A stretch of 64,000 nt of DNA from Romanomermis culicivorax. Taxonomy: Eukaryota; Nematoda; Enoplea; Mermithida; Mermithidae. Location: contig CAWUHX010000308.1 of assembly GCA_963922205.1 (NCBI GenBank), positions 327,207 through 391,206 of the forward strand, in the 5' to 3' direction. The position numbers and the translations under genes are program-made. Position 1 is the stretch's first letter, and each line of letters begins with the position of its first letter. Shown piece after piece: positions 22,989-33,700 of the stretch. The notes under the pieces were generated by a model. The model worked only from the letters and a program-made list of their open reading frames with translations. It was not told the origin of the DNA and did no database searches.

Positions 22989-23080
22989 CTAATCTCATCC
23001 CGAAAAATATGTGATTCCGCCTAACAGGCTGCTTTAAGAGTCTCTTAGAGTTGTAAACTCCCTGAACTTGATACATAAAC

Positions 23081-23197
23081 GAAAAAACAAACAAAGGAAA
23101 ATAAATATAAATAGAACAAGGAAAAAAAACAATAGAAAAAACAAAAAAAAATTCAAAAAACAAAGATAAAAAGGCCGGAAAAAAATCAAATTTTTAC
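23081..23197 (-). repeat. Remnant of the A-B intron of kinase cassette U1
   Basis: A-rich purine-biased sequence (AAATAAATATAAATAGAACAAGG) closely matches the part of the A-B intron next to exon A in U4 and U5. The retroelement replaces the rest of this intron and the downstream exons. Confidence 0.75.
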
Positions 23198-23296
23198 CCG
23201 TCCAGCTTCGGCCATAAGGCACACCGCTTGGTCCATACCACCGCCCTGCCTGCGGACATAATGCTCACAGTCGGCGCAATGATCGGCTATCGGAGC
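23198..23296 (-). pseudogene. GALK2-like exon A, cassette U1 (isolated, divergent)
   Basis: This 99-base exon matches the other exon A copies but reads HYVRRQGGGMDQAVCLMAEA instead of the RYIGTQGGG form. It keeps the GGGMDQ motif with the catalytic-base Asp, an AG acceptor and a GTAAAAA donor. No exon B-E follows it, because the retroelement begins about 120 bases downstream. It is therefore a truncated cassette. Confidence 0.75.
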
Positions 23297-23460
23297 CTAT
23301 CCAAAAATAGAATATCAGTTCTGGGTCCGGGTCCGAAATCTCGGCCATATCGGCTCCAGGTCCTAAAGTTTAGGAATACCGGGTCTGGGTCCAACGAAAT
23401 GGTCGGGTTTTGTTTTGGCTCCGAATACCTGATCCGGTCCAGGTCCGACTCGGGAAAAAA
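23297..23460. repeat. GC-rich minisatellite (GGGTCCGGGTCCGAAATTT-like), U1
   Basis: Tandem words CGGGTCCGGGTCCGAAATTTCGG and GGAATACCGGGTCTGGGTCC sit directly upstream (minus strand) of exon A. The same block lies at this position in every cassette. On the minus strand it reads as Asp-Pro-rich strings (DPDPEP), which I do not regard as coding. Confidence 0.85.
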
Positions 23461-25265
23461 ATTTGCATATTTTTTGTTAAAAATTTGCATCTTTCCCCGA
23501 AATTTTCATGTTTCTACCAGAAAATCTGCATTTTTCGCTAGAAATTAGCATTTTTGGCCGAAAATTTGCATTTTCTGCTAAAATTTGAATTTTTCGCTAG
23601 ATATTTGCGTTTTTGCCCGAAAATTTTCATGTTTCTATTTAAAATTAGCATTTTTTGATGTCAATTTGCTCAATTTCGACCAAGTTTGCCAATTTTTCTG
23701 CTACTCAAAATTTGCATTTCTCAGCTAAAAATTTACATTTTTCAGCTGAAAATGTGCATTTTTCGCTGAAATTCTCCATTTTTCACTAAAATTTTGCCAA
23801 CTTTCCAGCCGAAAATTTTCATTCTTCTACTCAAAATTTGCATTTTTGAGCTAAAATTTTGCGAATTTTTCCGCTGAAATCTTTCACTTTTCTGCTCAAA
23901 TTTTGCATCTTTCGCTGAAAATTTGCATTTTTGAGCTGAAAATCCAAATGTTTAGCTGAAATTATGCATTTTTCTGCTAAAAATTTGCCGACTTTTTGCC
24001 AAAAATGGTTTTTTTCCGTCAAAAAATGCATTTTTCGCTGGAAATTTCATTTTTGGCCGAAAATTTGCATTTTTCGCTAGAAATAAAAATTTTGCCTTTT
24101 TCACTGAAAGTTTGCCAATTTTTCGGCTAAAAATCTGCACACTTTTTGCTAAAAATGGTTTTTTCCGTCAAAAAATGCATTTTTCGCTGGAAATTTCATT
24201 TCTGGCCGAAAATTTGCATTTTTGGCTGAAAATGGGCATTTTCTGCTAAAATTTGAATTTTTCGTTAAAATTATTCATTTTTCGCTGGAAATTTGCGATT
24301 TCCAGCTAAAATTTTGCATTTTCCACTGGAAGCTTGCCAATTTTTCTGCTAAAAATTTTAATTTTTAAAAATTTGCATTTTTTGGTATCAATTTGCACAA
24401 TTTTGACTTGAAATTTTCGTTTTTCGCTAAAATTTTCTACTTTTCACTGTAAGTCCGCCAATTTTTCTGCTAAAAATGTTGATTTTTCTATTCAAAATTT
24501 GCATTTTTCAACTAAAAATTTACATTTTTCAGCTGAAAATGTGCATTTTTCGCTGAAATTCTATATTTTTCACTAATATTTGCCAACTTTTCTCCCGAAA
24601 ATTTTCATTCTTCTACTCGAAATTTGCATTTTTCAGCTAAAATTTTGCGAATTTTTCGGCTGAAAATTTTCATTTTACTGCTCAAACTTTGCATCTTTCG
24701 CTTAAAATTTGAATTTTTGAGCTAAAAATCCGAATCTTTCGCTGAAATTATGCATTTTTCTGCTAAAAATTTGCACACTTTTTGCTAAAAAAAAATTTTC
24801 CCCGCCTAAAAATGCATTTTTTGCTACAAATTTGATTTTTGGCCGAAAATTTGAATTTTTCTGCCGAAAATTTGCATTTTTAACTGAAAATTTGCATTTT
24901 GCTGCTAAAAATTTGAATTCTTGGCTGAAAATTTGCAATTTCCTGCTAAAACTTTGCATTTTTGAATCGAAATTTGCGTTTTTCAGCTAAAATTTTGCAT
25001 TGTTCACTGAAAGTTTCCCAATTTTTCTGCTAAAAATTTGTTCACTTTTTGCTAAAAATGGTTTCTTCCTTCAAAAAATGCATTTTTCGCTGGAAATTTG
25101 CATTTTTGGCTGAAAATTTGCATTTTTGACTGAAAATTTGCATTTTCTGCTAAAATTCGAATTTTTCGCTGAAAATTTGCATTTTTCGCCAGAAATTTGC
25201 AATTTGCAGCTAAAACGTTGCATTTTTCACTGAAAGCTTGTCAATTTTTCTGCTAAAAATTTGCA
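23461..25265. repeat. R1 array between cassettes U1 and U2
   Basis: ATTTGCATTTTTCGCTGAAA-type units of 20-23 bp occur with longer shared phrases (for example GCTAAAAATGGTTTTTTCCGTC) that also recur in the arrays at 48.1-49.4 kb and 59.5-62.0 kb. No gene is seen. Confidence 0.85.
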
Positions 25266-25921
25266 TACTTTCACACTTTGTAAAATTCTGAAAATTAGTA
25301 AAATACAGAAAAATTTTTGAAATGTGTGAAATTTTGTAATATTTGAAAAAACTGAAAAGTTCTAGAAATTTGAAAGAGTTGTAAAATTTGAAAAAGTTGA
25401 AAAATTCTCAAAATTCAGAAAAGTTTCTAAAACTAAGAAAAGTTGGTGAAATTCTTGAAATTAAAAAAAGTTTGTAAAATTCAGAAAATTTCATAAATAT
25501 TAGAAAATTTTATGAAATTTGAAAAGGTTTGTAAAATTCTAGAAATTTGTGAAACCCAGAAAAGTTCTTAAAATGTATAAAATTTGAAAAATTTTGTAAA
25601 ATTCTACAAATTTGAAAGAGTTTGTTAAATTTAGAAAAATTGTGAAATATTGAAAAACTTGTAAAATATAAATAAAAAAAATCGTAAAATTCAGAAAGTT
25701 TTGGAAAACTCAGAAAAATTTGTAAAATGTCTAAAATTCAGAAAAGTTTGTAAAATTTAGCAAAATTTGAGAAAGTTTGTAAAATTTGTGGAATTTAGAA
25801 GAAAGTTTTTGAAATTTATAAAATTTATAAAATTCATCATATTCTAATAAAATAAATATAAAAATATCAAAGCATAAATAAAACATAAATAAATATCAAG
25901 AAATCTTGTTCCAAAAAAAAT
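25266..25921. repeat. R2 array and 3' flank of exon E1
   Basis: GTAAAATTC/AGAAAAGTTT periodic repeat lies here, followed by a short AT-rich flank that is nearly identical to the one beside exon E5 at 62.54-62.61 kb. No AATAAA is seen on the minus strand just after the stop codon. Confidence 0.75.
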
Positions 25922-26120
25922 TTAAAGTTGGACGATTTCCGCTCCCCGGCCCGGTCTCGTAACGAAAACGTTGGCTCCAAAAACGTCCTCGGTTAAATTT
26001 TGATAATAAGATTGACCTAATTTGCATAAAATTTCCGGAATTTCCTTTTCCGGGATCAAAGAAACCAAACAACCGCCCCAGCCGGCGCCCGTCAAACGGC
26101 TACCGTAAGCTCCGTAGGTT
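25922..26120 (-). pseudogene. GALK2-like exon E (E1), cassette U2
   Basis: The 199-base last exon encodes the third GHMP motif GSRLTGAGWGGC, which forms part of the ATP and sugar site in this kinase family, then VSLIPEKEIPEIL and a C-terminus ending VTRPGRGAEIVQL and TAA. The exon is intact with a TTTTTTCAG acceptor, but its cassette lacks most of exons C and D, so I mark it as part of a broken copy. Confidence 0.8.
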
Positions 26121-26177
26121 CTGAAAAAAGTGTAAACTGTGAAGAAAAAAATTTTTTTTGTAACTTTACATTTTTCT

Positions 26178-26210
26178 ACTTTATAGCTTGTTGTAAAGCG
26201 TCCAATTCTT
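26178..26210 (-). repeat. Copy of the exon D tail with donor, before E1
   Basis: 33 bases identical to the 3' end of exon D and its first intron bases (encoding ELDALQQAIK, then GT). A 57-60 base intron connects this fragment to exon E. The fragment is cut off on its 5' side by R1 repeats. Confidence 0.9.
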
Positions 26211-26628
26211 GCTGAAAAATTTGCGTATTTTTTAGCTAAAAATTAGCATTTCTACCCGAAAATTTGCACTTTTCGTTCAGAATTTACACATTTTTTCGGT
26301 AAAAATTTGCATTTTCGCCAAAAATTTGTATTTTTCGCTTGGAATTTAGATATTTTTTGCTCAAAATTTACATTTTTCGCTAGAAATTTCTATATTTTTA
26401 GATGAAAATTTCCAATTTTTCGCTGCAAATTTTCAATTTTTCCTAAAAATATACTTTTTTTGGTGAAAATTTTCATATTTTTTGGTGAAGATTTGCACAT
26501 TTATTTGACGAAAAAAACTTTTTCGATAAATTTGCGAAATTATAACGTTAATTTGTTTTTCTCGCTCGAAATTCACAGTTTTCGCATAATATTTTCGCCA
26601 AAAATTTCAATTTTCGGCTTGAAATCGG
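26211..26628. repeat. R1 array, cassette U2
   Basis: Short R1 stretch between the exon D tail fragment and a truncated exon C. It replaces exon D and most of exon C in this copy. Confidence 0.8.
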
Positions 26629-26715
26629 CATTTCCGGATCGGTTTTCCCGACTCGGGATTTCAAATCCCGGAGATTTTTGACCGGTTCCTGGACGCCCAT
26701 TTTGAAACCAAGGAG
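26629..26715 (-). pseudogene. GALK2-like exon C, 5' part only (C2), cassette U2
   Basis: Only the first 87 bases of exon C remain (LLGFKMGVQEPVKN, then RVGKTDPEM). The copy breaks off into R1 repeat within the codons after DPEM. The acceptor (TTTTTTAAG) is present. Confidence 0.85.
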
Positions 26716-27509
26716 CTTAAAAAATTTGCAAATTAATTTTTTTTTCAAAATTTTTAAAATTTTTTTATATGTTTCAAAAAACGGATAAATTTGGGAGAAA
26801 AAAGTAAAAAAAAAATTCCGAATTTAACCAACTTTTCAAGCCGAAAATTTTTTTTTTTTTCTACTCAAAATTTGCATTTTTCAGGCGAAAATTTGGATTT
26901 TTCAGCTAAAATTTTGCATTTTGTAACTAAAGATTCGAATTTTTCGGCGAAAATGCACATTTTTCTGGTAAAACCTTGCATTTTTTTGCTCAAAAAATGC
27001 ATTTTTCCTTCTTTACAAATTTTCCATTTTTTGAAACTTTTATTTTTATGTTTCAAAAATTGATGAATTTGAGTGAAAAAATTTCGAAAAAATTTCAAAT
27101 TCAACCATTTTTACAAGCCAAAAATATGCAAATTACATCTTCTTTTTTAGAAATTTCCCATCTTTTTGAAACTTTTATTTTTATCTTTGAAATAAAAGGC
27201 TAAATTTGGGTGAAAAAATTTCAAAAAAAAATTCACACTTAACAAAAAATGCAGGTTTAATATTTTTTTCACAAATTTCCCATTTTTTTGAAACTTTTAT
27301 TTTTATGTTTCAAAACTTTAAATGAATTTGAGTAAAAAAATTTTTAAAAAAAATTTCGAATTTAATCAACTTTAGAATCCAAAAAATATGCAAATTTAAT
27401 TCCTTTTTTTTTACAAATTTTCCATTCTTTTGAAACTTTCACTTTTATGTTTCAAAAAATGGATAAATTTTGACGAAAAAATTTGAAGAAAATTCTAAAT
27501 TTAACCAAC
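26716..27509. repeat. R4 array: B-C intron repeat (about 125-135 bp), U2
   Basis: Tandem units each contain AACCAACTTTACAAGCC-like sequence, a copy of the exon B tail and its donor read on the plus strand, and TTTGAAACTTTTATTTTTATGTTT. See the corresponding introns of U3-U5. Confidence 0.8.
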
Positions 27510-27612
27510 TTTGCAAGCCAAACGGCATTCTAGAACTCGATGATTAAAATACGAAGCGGCTGCTTTGTTACTTTCAATCATAGAATTCGAAATTAGAAAC
27601 GTTGCGCCGGCC
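27510..27612 (-). pseudogene. GALK2-like exon B, 3' part only (B2), cassette U2
   Basis: The last 103 bases of exon B remain ([13 protein letters not shown]..., [10 protein letters not shown]). The first 50 bases, including the acceptor, are missing and replaced by A-rich intron filler. Confidence 0.85.
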
Positions 27613-27789
27613 GAAAAAAGAAAAAACTAGACACAAAAAGGAAAAACAAAACAAAAAAGAAAAAGATAAAAAACAGACAAAAGTATGAAAAGCAAAAGAG
27701 AAAAAATTAAACAGAAGAGTGAACAGAAAAAAGAAAGCAAAAAAAGAAAAAGAAAAAAACAAAAAAAAAACAAAAATGCGGATTTTCAC
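27613..27789. repeat. Shortened A-B intron of cassette U2
   Basis: A-rich purine-biased filler, 177 bases, against 1.1-1.35 kb in U3-U5. Confidence 0.75.
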
Positions 27790-27862
27790 CCGTCCTGCTT
27801 CGGCCATAAGGCACACCGCTTGGTCCATACCGCCGCCCTGCGTGCCGATATAGTCCGCAAGT
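27790..27862 (-). pseudogene. GALK2-like exon A, short form (A2), cassette U2
   Basis: 73 bases, 26 fewer than the 99-base form. It keeps YIGTQGGGMDQAVCLMAEAG, but the acceptor CCGGCAG lies closer, so the exon enters in a different phase. The rest of the cassette is broken. Confidence 0.75.
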
Positions 27863-28132
27863 CTGCCGGAAAAATAGAATATCGGTTCCGGGTCCGGATC
27901 CGAAATTTTTCCGGAAACCAGGTCCGGGTCCCAGTCCGGATCCAGAACTTTTAGGAATACCGGGTCTGGGTCCAACAAAGTCGGGTCTTGTTTTGGATAC
28001 CCGATATACGGTGCAGGGCCGGTTCTTAAATTTTTGAAATGTCGGGTTCAGGTTCGGGGTCCGAGTCCAAAATTTTAGGAATACCGGTTCCGGCTCCGGG
28101 TACCTGACCCGGTCCAGGTCCGGCTCCAAAAA
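27863..28132. repeat. GC-rich minisatellite, U2
   Basis: Words such as GGTTCCGGGTCCGGATCCGAAA and ACCGGGTCTGGGTCCAACAAA lie upstream of exon A2. Nearly identical to the block at 37,206-37,472. Confidence 0.85.
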
Positions 28133-29239
28133 AAAATTGCATATTTTTGCAAAAAGCTTGCATTTTACGCTGAAAATCGGCGTATTTTCTATAAAATATT
28201 TGCATTTTTTTTGCAAGTAAATTCTATATTTTTTCCTAAAAACCTGCATTTTATGGTGAAAATTTGCATATTTCCCAAAAGTTTGTATTTTCGGCTTGAA
28301 ATTTGCGTTTTTTGCCGAAAATTTGTTTTTTTTCGCTGAAAGTTTGCAATTTTTTCGCTAAAAAATTGCATTTTGCTATGAAAATGTGCATTTTTCTACT
28401 AAAAATTTGTATTTTTGGCAATCAATTTGCATAATTTTTGCATAAAATTTTCATTTTTTGTTGCCAATTTTCGGTAAAATTTTGCATTTATCGCTGAAAA
28501 TTTGCATATTTTTTTTTAAATTTGCATCTTCCACTCAAAACTGTCATTCTTCTACAAAAAATCGGCATTATTCGCTGTCAATTTGCACTTTTTGGCAGAA
28601 AATTTTCCATATTTTTTGCTGAAAATTTACTTTTTTCGCTGAAAAGCGCAGTCTTGGCTGAAAATTTTCATTTTTCTATTAATAATTTGCATTTTTCTAC
28701 TAAAAATTTGCATTTTTGGCCAAAAATTCTAATTTTTCGCTAAAAGTTTGTGTATTTTTTGCCAACAGTTTTGCTTTTTTTCGGTAAGAACTGCATTTAT
28801 AGTTGAAAATTTTGATTTTTTAGTAGAAATCTGCATTTTTCGTTAAAAATTTGCATTTTTGGCTAGAAACTTTCAGTTTTCGCTGAAAATATACATTTTG
28901 GCTGAAAATTGTCATTTTTCTACTGAATCTTTTCACTTTTGCTGTCAATTTGCATAATTTTTTCCAAAAGTATTCCTTTTTTCTCTAAAAATTTGAATTT
29001 TTGGCCAAAAATTGTGATTTTCCGCTGACAAACTAATAATTTGCGATTTCATTGTCAGTTTGCATAATTTTTGCTAAAAATTTGCACTTTTCGCTGAAAA
29101 TTTACGTATTTTTTAATAAAAATTCGTTTTTTGGCTAAAAACTACAATTTTTGCATTTTTGCACAAAAAATTTGCATTTTTCGATATCAAAAACTTTGAG
29201 AGTATCGGACCCGGGTGCAACAAAATTGTCCGGTCTTGT
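28133..29239. repeat. R1 array between U2 and U3 (type II spacer)
   Basis: ATTTGCATTTTTCGCT-type units, nearly identical along their length to 37,473-38,845, ending in a shared phrase (GAGAGTATCGGACCCGGGTGCAAC). No gene is seen. Confidence 0.85.
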
Positions 29240-30443
29240 TTCGGTTTTTTAATTATGAAAAATTTTTAAAATAGACAACTTGCTAAAACCCGTCAATTTT
29301 AAAAAAGTTTGCAAAATTCCGAAAATTTGAATAAGTTTGTCAAATTTGCAAATTTCAGAAAAATTTGTACAATTTAGAAATTTATAAAAGTTTGTGAAAA
29401 TTTTTAAAATTTAGAAAACTTGCTAAAACCCGTAAAATTTAAAAAAGTTTGTAAAATCCTGAAAATTTAAAAAAGCTTGTAAAATTTGCAAATTGTAAAA
29501 TTCTAAAAATTTGAAAGAGTTGTAAAATTGAAAAAAAAACAAAAAAACTTTGTAAAAAATGAAAAATTAATAAAAGTTTGTAAAAAATTCAAAATTCAGA
29601 AAAGTTTTTAAAATTTGTAAAATTTGGAAAGTTTAGAAAAAAATGTGAATTTCAGAAATGTTCGTAAAATTAGTAAAATTTCTAAAATTAACAGAAGTTT
29701 GTGGAGTCTGTATAATTCAGAAAAAATTGTAAATTTTAGAAAAATTATGAAATTTAGAAAATTTCGCAAAATTTGTAGAATTTAGAAAAGTTAGTGAAAT
29801 TGATAAAGTTTTAAAAAGTTTCTGAAATTTGTAAAATTCAAAAAAATTTGTATCATTTAGAAAATTTATAAAACTTTGTGGAATTTAAAAAGTTTATAAA
29901 ATGTTTGTGAAAATATTTAAGATTTGGAAAACTTTCCAAAATCTGTAAAATTCAGAAAAGTTGGTAGAATTCTGAAAACTTGAATAAATTTGTAAAATTT
30001 GCAAATTTCAGAAAAGTTTTCAAAATTTACAAAATTCAGAAAAGTTTGTAGAATTTACAAAAATTTGTGAAATTTACAAAATTCAGAAAATTTGTAGAAT
30101 TCATAAAAGCTTGTACAATTTAGAAATTTATAAAAGTTTGTGAAAATTTTTAAAATTTAGAAAACTTGCTAAAACCCGTAAAATTTAAAAAAGTTTGTAA
30201 AATCCTGAAAATTTAAAAAAGTTTGTAAAATTTGCAAATTGTAAAATTCTAAAAATTTGAAAGAGTTGTAAAATTGAAAAAGTTAAAAAATTTCGAAAAT
30301 TCAGAAAAGTTTCTAAAATCTGTAAGATTTAGAAATGTTTAGGAAAAATCTAAAAAGTGTGTAAAATTTATAAAATTCATCATATTCCAATAAAATATAA
30401 CAAAATAATAAAATAAATATTAGAAAATTCCGTCAAAAAAAAT
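29240..30443. repeat. R2 array and 3' flank of exon E2
   Basis: GTAAAATTT/GAAAAGTTT periodic repeat with internal duplications. Part of it (29,530-30,060) resembles the R2 array at 12.0-12.6 kb, left of the retroelement. Confidence 0.8.
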
Positions 30444-30642
30444 TTAAAATTCGACGATTTCCGCTCCCCGGCCCGGTCTCGTAACAAAAACGTTGGCTCC
30501 AAAAACGTCCTCGGTTAAATTTTGATAATAAGATTGACCTAATTTGCATAAAATTTCCGGAATTTCCTTTTCCGGGATCAAAGAAACCAAACAACCGCCC
30601 CAGCCGGCGCCCGTCAAACGGCTACCGTAAGCTCCGTAGGTT
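30444..30642 (-). CDS. GALK2-like exon E (E2), cassette U3
   Basis: Intact 199-base terminal exon with GSRLTGAGWGGC and the C-terminus VTRPGRGAEIVEF, then TAA. The last two residues differ from E1 (EF instead of QL). The acceptor is TTTTTTCAG. It is in phase with exon D3, 3.9 kb upstream. Confidence 0.75.
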
Positions 30643-30699
30643 CTGAAAAAAGTGTAAACTGTAAAGAAAAAAAGCTTTTTTGCAACTTTACATTTTTCT

Positions 30700-30732
30700 A
30701 CTTTATAGCTTGTTGTAAAGCGTCCAATTCTT
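30700..30732 (-). repeat. Copy of the exon D tail with donor, before E2
   Basis: The same 33 bases as in front of E1, matching the 3' end of D3 at 34,538-34,570. Confidence 0.9.
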
Positions 30733-33700
30733 GCTGTAAAATTTGCGTATTTTTTAGCCAAAAATTCACACATTTTTGCTAGAAACTTGAATTTTTCGCA
30801 AAATTTTGCATATTTCTAGGTAAAAATTTCCATAATTTGCGCAAAAAAATTAGCATGTTTTCGCAAACAAAAACTAGATTTCTAACTGACAATTTGCATT
30901 TCTCGGAGAAAATTTGGATATTTTTTTCTAAAAATGTGCATTTTTTGCTAAAAATTTTCATTTTTCACTAAAAATTTGCCGTTTTTTGTCGAAAATTTCC
31001 ACTTTTTCCTGAACAAACGCGTATTTTGTTGGAAACTTGATTTTTTTCACTGAACTATTGCACATTTTTGACAAAAAATAGCATATTTTCCTAATAAAAA
31101 TTTCATTTTTTGCTAAAAATTCACATTTCCTGCAAAAAAATTGCATATTTTTTTGATGAAACTTGCACTTCTCCTTACAAACATGCAATTTTCGCCTAAA
31201 ATTTGTATTGTTCGCTTGAAATTTTGATATTTTCTGGCTAAAATTGGCATTTTCTGCCAAAAATTTCCATTATTCTGATGAAAAATGAGCATTTTTTGCT
31301 AAAAATTTACATTTTTCGCAACAAATTGAATTTTTCACTAAAAATTCCCACATTTTAGGATATAAACTTGCTCATTTTTGCCAAAAATTTGCATACTTCT
31401 GCCCGAAATTTGAATTTTTAGCCAAAAATTTGCATATTTTTCGTTGAAAATGTTCATATTTTTACCCAAAATTGGCACATTTTTGCTAAGAATTTGCTTT
31501 TTCCGCTGAGAAATCGCATTTTTTTGCTAAGAATTTCTATTTTTGTTTGGAAGCTTGCAAATTTTGTCCAAAATTTGCATATTTTTGCTGATAATTTCTA
31601 TTTTTCGAAAAAATTGCACATTTTTTGCTAAAAGTTTGCATTTTGCCCTAATAATTAGCATATTTTTGATAAAAATTTGCGTTTCTCGCTTAAAATTAGC
31701 ATATTTTTCACTCAAAATTTGCATTTTTCGTTTAAAACTGGAATTTTCTGCTGAGAATTTCTATTTATCGTTAAAAATTTGCATATTTTTTTCAAGTTTT
31801 TCGCTAAAAGTTTGTATTTTCCACTGATTAGCTGAAATTTGCAGTTTTTGCAGAAAAAAACTGATTTTCCAACTGAGAATTTGCATTTCTCGCTCAAAAT
31901 TCGGATATTTTTTCTTCTAAAAATGCACATTTTTTGCATTAAAAACTGACTATTTACACGAAAAGTGTGCATTTTCCAACTAAAAATTTGCATTTTTTTA
32001 AAAATTTGCCCACTTTTTGCTGAAAATTTCCATTTTTCGCTGAAAATTCCCATTTTTTCTGAAAATTTGCACTTTTTTTGGCTACAGATTTCCATAATTT
32101 GCTGGAAATTTGCGTTTTTCAATTAAAAACATTCCGAATTTTTGCCTGAGAATTTCCATCTTTTGCTAAAAATTAACATTTTCGCGTAAAATTGCTGAAA
32201 ACTTGCACTTTCTACCTAAAATTTGCATTTTTAGTTGAAAATGTGCATATTTTTGGCAAAAATTTCAATTTTTTGGTAAAAAATTTGCATAGCTTCCGCT
32301 AAATGTTCCCATATTTTTTGCTCAAAACTAGCATCTTTTGGTAGAAATTTGTGAAATTTTTCTGAAAATTTGCATATTTTTCGTAGAAATTAGCATATTT
32401 CCTGGACAAAAATTGCATTTCTTGGCTAAAAATTTGCATATTTTGTGATAAAAAATTTGCAAGAACTTTGCATTTTTTGCAGAAAATTGAAAATTTTGGC
32501 TCGAAATTCGGAAAATTAGATTTTTTGGCAAAAAATTCCATTTTTAACTAAAAATTTGCGAAAAATGATTTTAATGAAACTTTGAGTTTCTAGCTGAAAA
32601 TCTCTATATTTTCTCTGAAAATTTGCATTTTTCGCTTGAAATCAGGATATTTTTGGTTGGAATTTGCATTTTTCACTAAAAATTAACATTTTTTTGGTTG
32701 AAAATTACCGTTTTTTGCTGAAAAACTGCATATTTTTGCTAAAATATTGAATTTTTCGCTAAAATTTGCATTCTTATGCCAAAAAAATATTGATTTGTCG
32801 GTGAGAATTTGGATTTTTCGCTGAAAATTTGTTTTTTGCTAAAAACTTGCGTATTTTTTGCAAAAAATTTGCATTTTCTGCTAAAAATTTGCGACTTTTC
32901 GGCTGAAAATTTGCATTTTTCGAAGAAAATTTGCATTTTCCGCTTAAAGTTCGCACATTTTTGATTAAAATTTTCATTTTTATGCAAAAAATTAGATTCT
33001 CGCCGAAAATTTGGATATTTTTTTGCTAAAAATGTGCATTTTCCGCGTAAAATTTGCATATTTCTGTTAAAAATTTGCATATTTTTTCTTGAAAATAAGC
33101 CTTTTTCCCCGAAAAATTGCATTTTTCGTTAGAAATTTGCGTAGTTTTCGCTGAAAATTTTCACTTTTCACTGAGAACATGCAAATTTTTTGCGAAAAGT
33201 TTCCATTTTTCTGTTTTGCTTAGAATTTCTATTTCTCAAAATTTGCATTTTTGTTGCTTAAAATTAGCATTTTTTGATGACAATTTTGGATTTTTCGCCG
33301 AAAACTTGCAATATTTTTTGCTAAAAAATTGCTATTTACGCAAAAAAATTTCTTATTTCTGCTACAAATTTGGATTTCTTTGCTAAATATTTTCACTTTT
33401 CGCTAAAAATTTGCATTTTTGCCTTAAAATTTGCCTTTTTTGCTGAAAATTTGCATTTTTTTAAAATCAAAATTTGCAATTTTTCGCTAAAAACCTACAC
33501 TTTTCGCTTAAAATAGCATATTTTTTGCTAAAATTTTGAATTTTTCGCTGCTAATTTGCATTTTACGTTAGAAATTCGCATTTTCCGCTGTAAATTTGCA
33601 TTTTTCGCCGACAATTTACGTAATTTTTGCTAGAAATTTGCATGCTTTTTGCTAAACATTTTCATTTTACCTTAAAAATTTGCATTTTCGGCTGAAAATT

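Larger units (their letters stand above)
21285..22998 (-). pseudogene. Gag-like spliced ORF of the retroelement, degenerate
   Basis: A minus-strand ATG at 22,996-22,998 opens a 10-base exon part joined, across a 35-base intron, to a frame (22,496-22,953) with helical sequence rich in Met/Gln and a metal-binding-like motif CSYHGRCTHNDASC. A middle part (about 21,990-22,250) contains PALSPALPPPPLKYATLVNE and, after a frameshift, GRIVLIDGRYTCFATQG. An 86-base intron (21,905-21,990) then joins in phase to a helical segment (IADAMRAVRSTDLAKKYPHL), with one stop near 21,727, and an acidic tail (SSDEEDEE) ending at 21,285. The position suggests gag, but no capsid domain can be named. It ends 14 bases before the envelope-like start. 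Confidence 0.55.
12836..23080 (-). mobile_element. Degenerate Ty3/gypsy-type retroelement with envelope-like gene
   Basis: This about 10.2-kb block is much richer in G+C than its surroundings and carries all pol domains on the minus strand in the order protease, reverse transcriptase, RNase H, integrase, the Ty3/gypsy order. Upstream of pol are a gag-like ORF and an envelope-like glycoprotein. The left edge begins TGTCACATTA, consistent with a TG...CA LTR terminus. The right edge, near 23,060-23,080, merges into A-rich intron sequence without a recognisable second LTR or primer-binding site. I could not find a target-site duplication. The left flank is an R2 array and the right flank is the A-B intron of a kinase cassette, so the insertion was followed by deletion, or the junctions are rearranged. 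Stops, frameshifts and changed catalytic residues show it is inactive. Confidence 0.85.

Noticed and set aside
23461-25265. R1 arrays as CRISPR
   Set aside because: There are no constant repeats separated by unique spacers; units are 18-24 bases and degenerate throughout, and the context is eukaryotic.
25850-25921. AATAAA words near the end of exon E as polyadenylation signals
   Set aside because: They are on the plus strand, whereas the gene is on the minus strand. No AATAAA was seen on the minus strand in the first 70 or so bases after the stop.
27574-27978. Asp/Pro-rich frames (DPDPEP type) over the GC-rich minisatellites as protein
   Set aside because: They are read directly from the GGGTCC repeat, lie upstream of the exon A acceptors, and change frame between copies.
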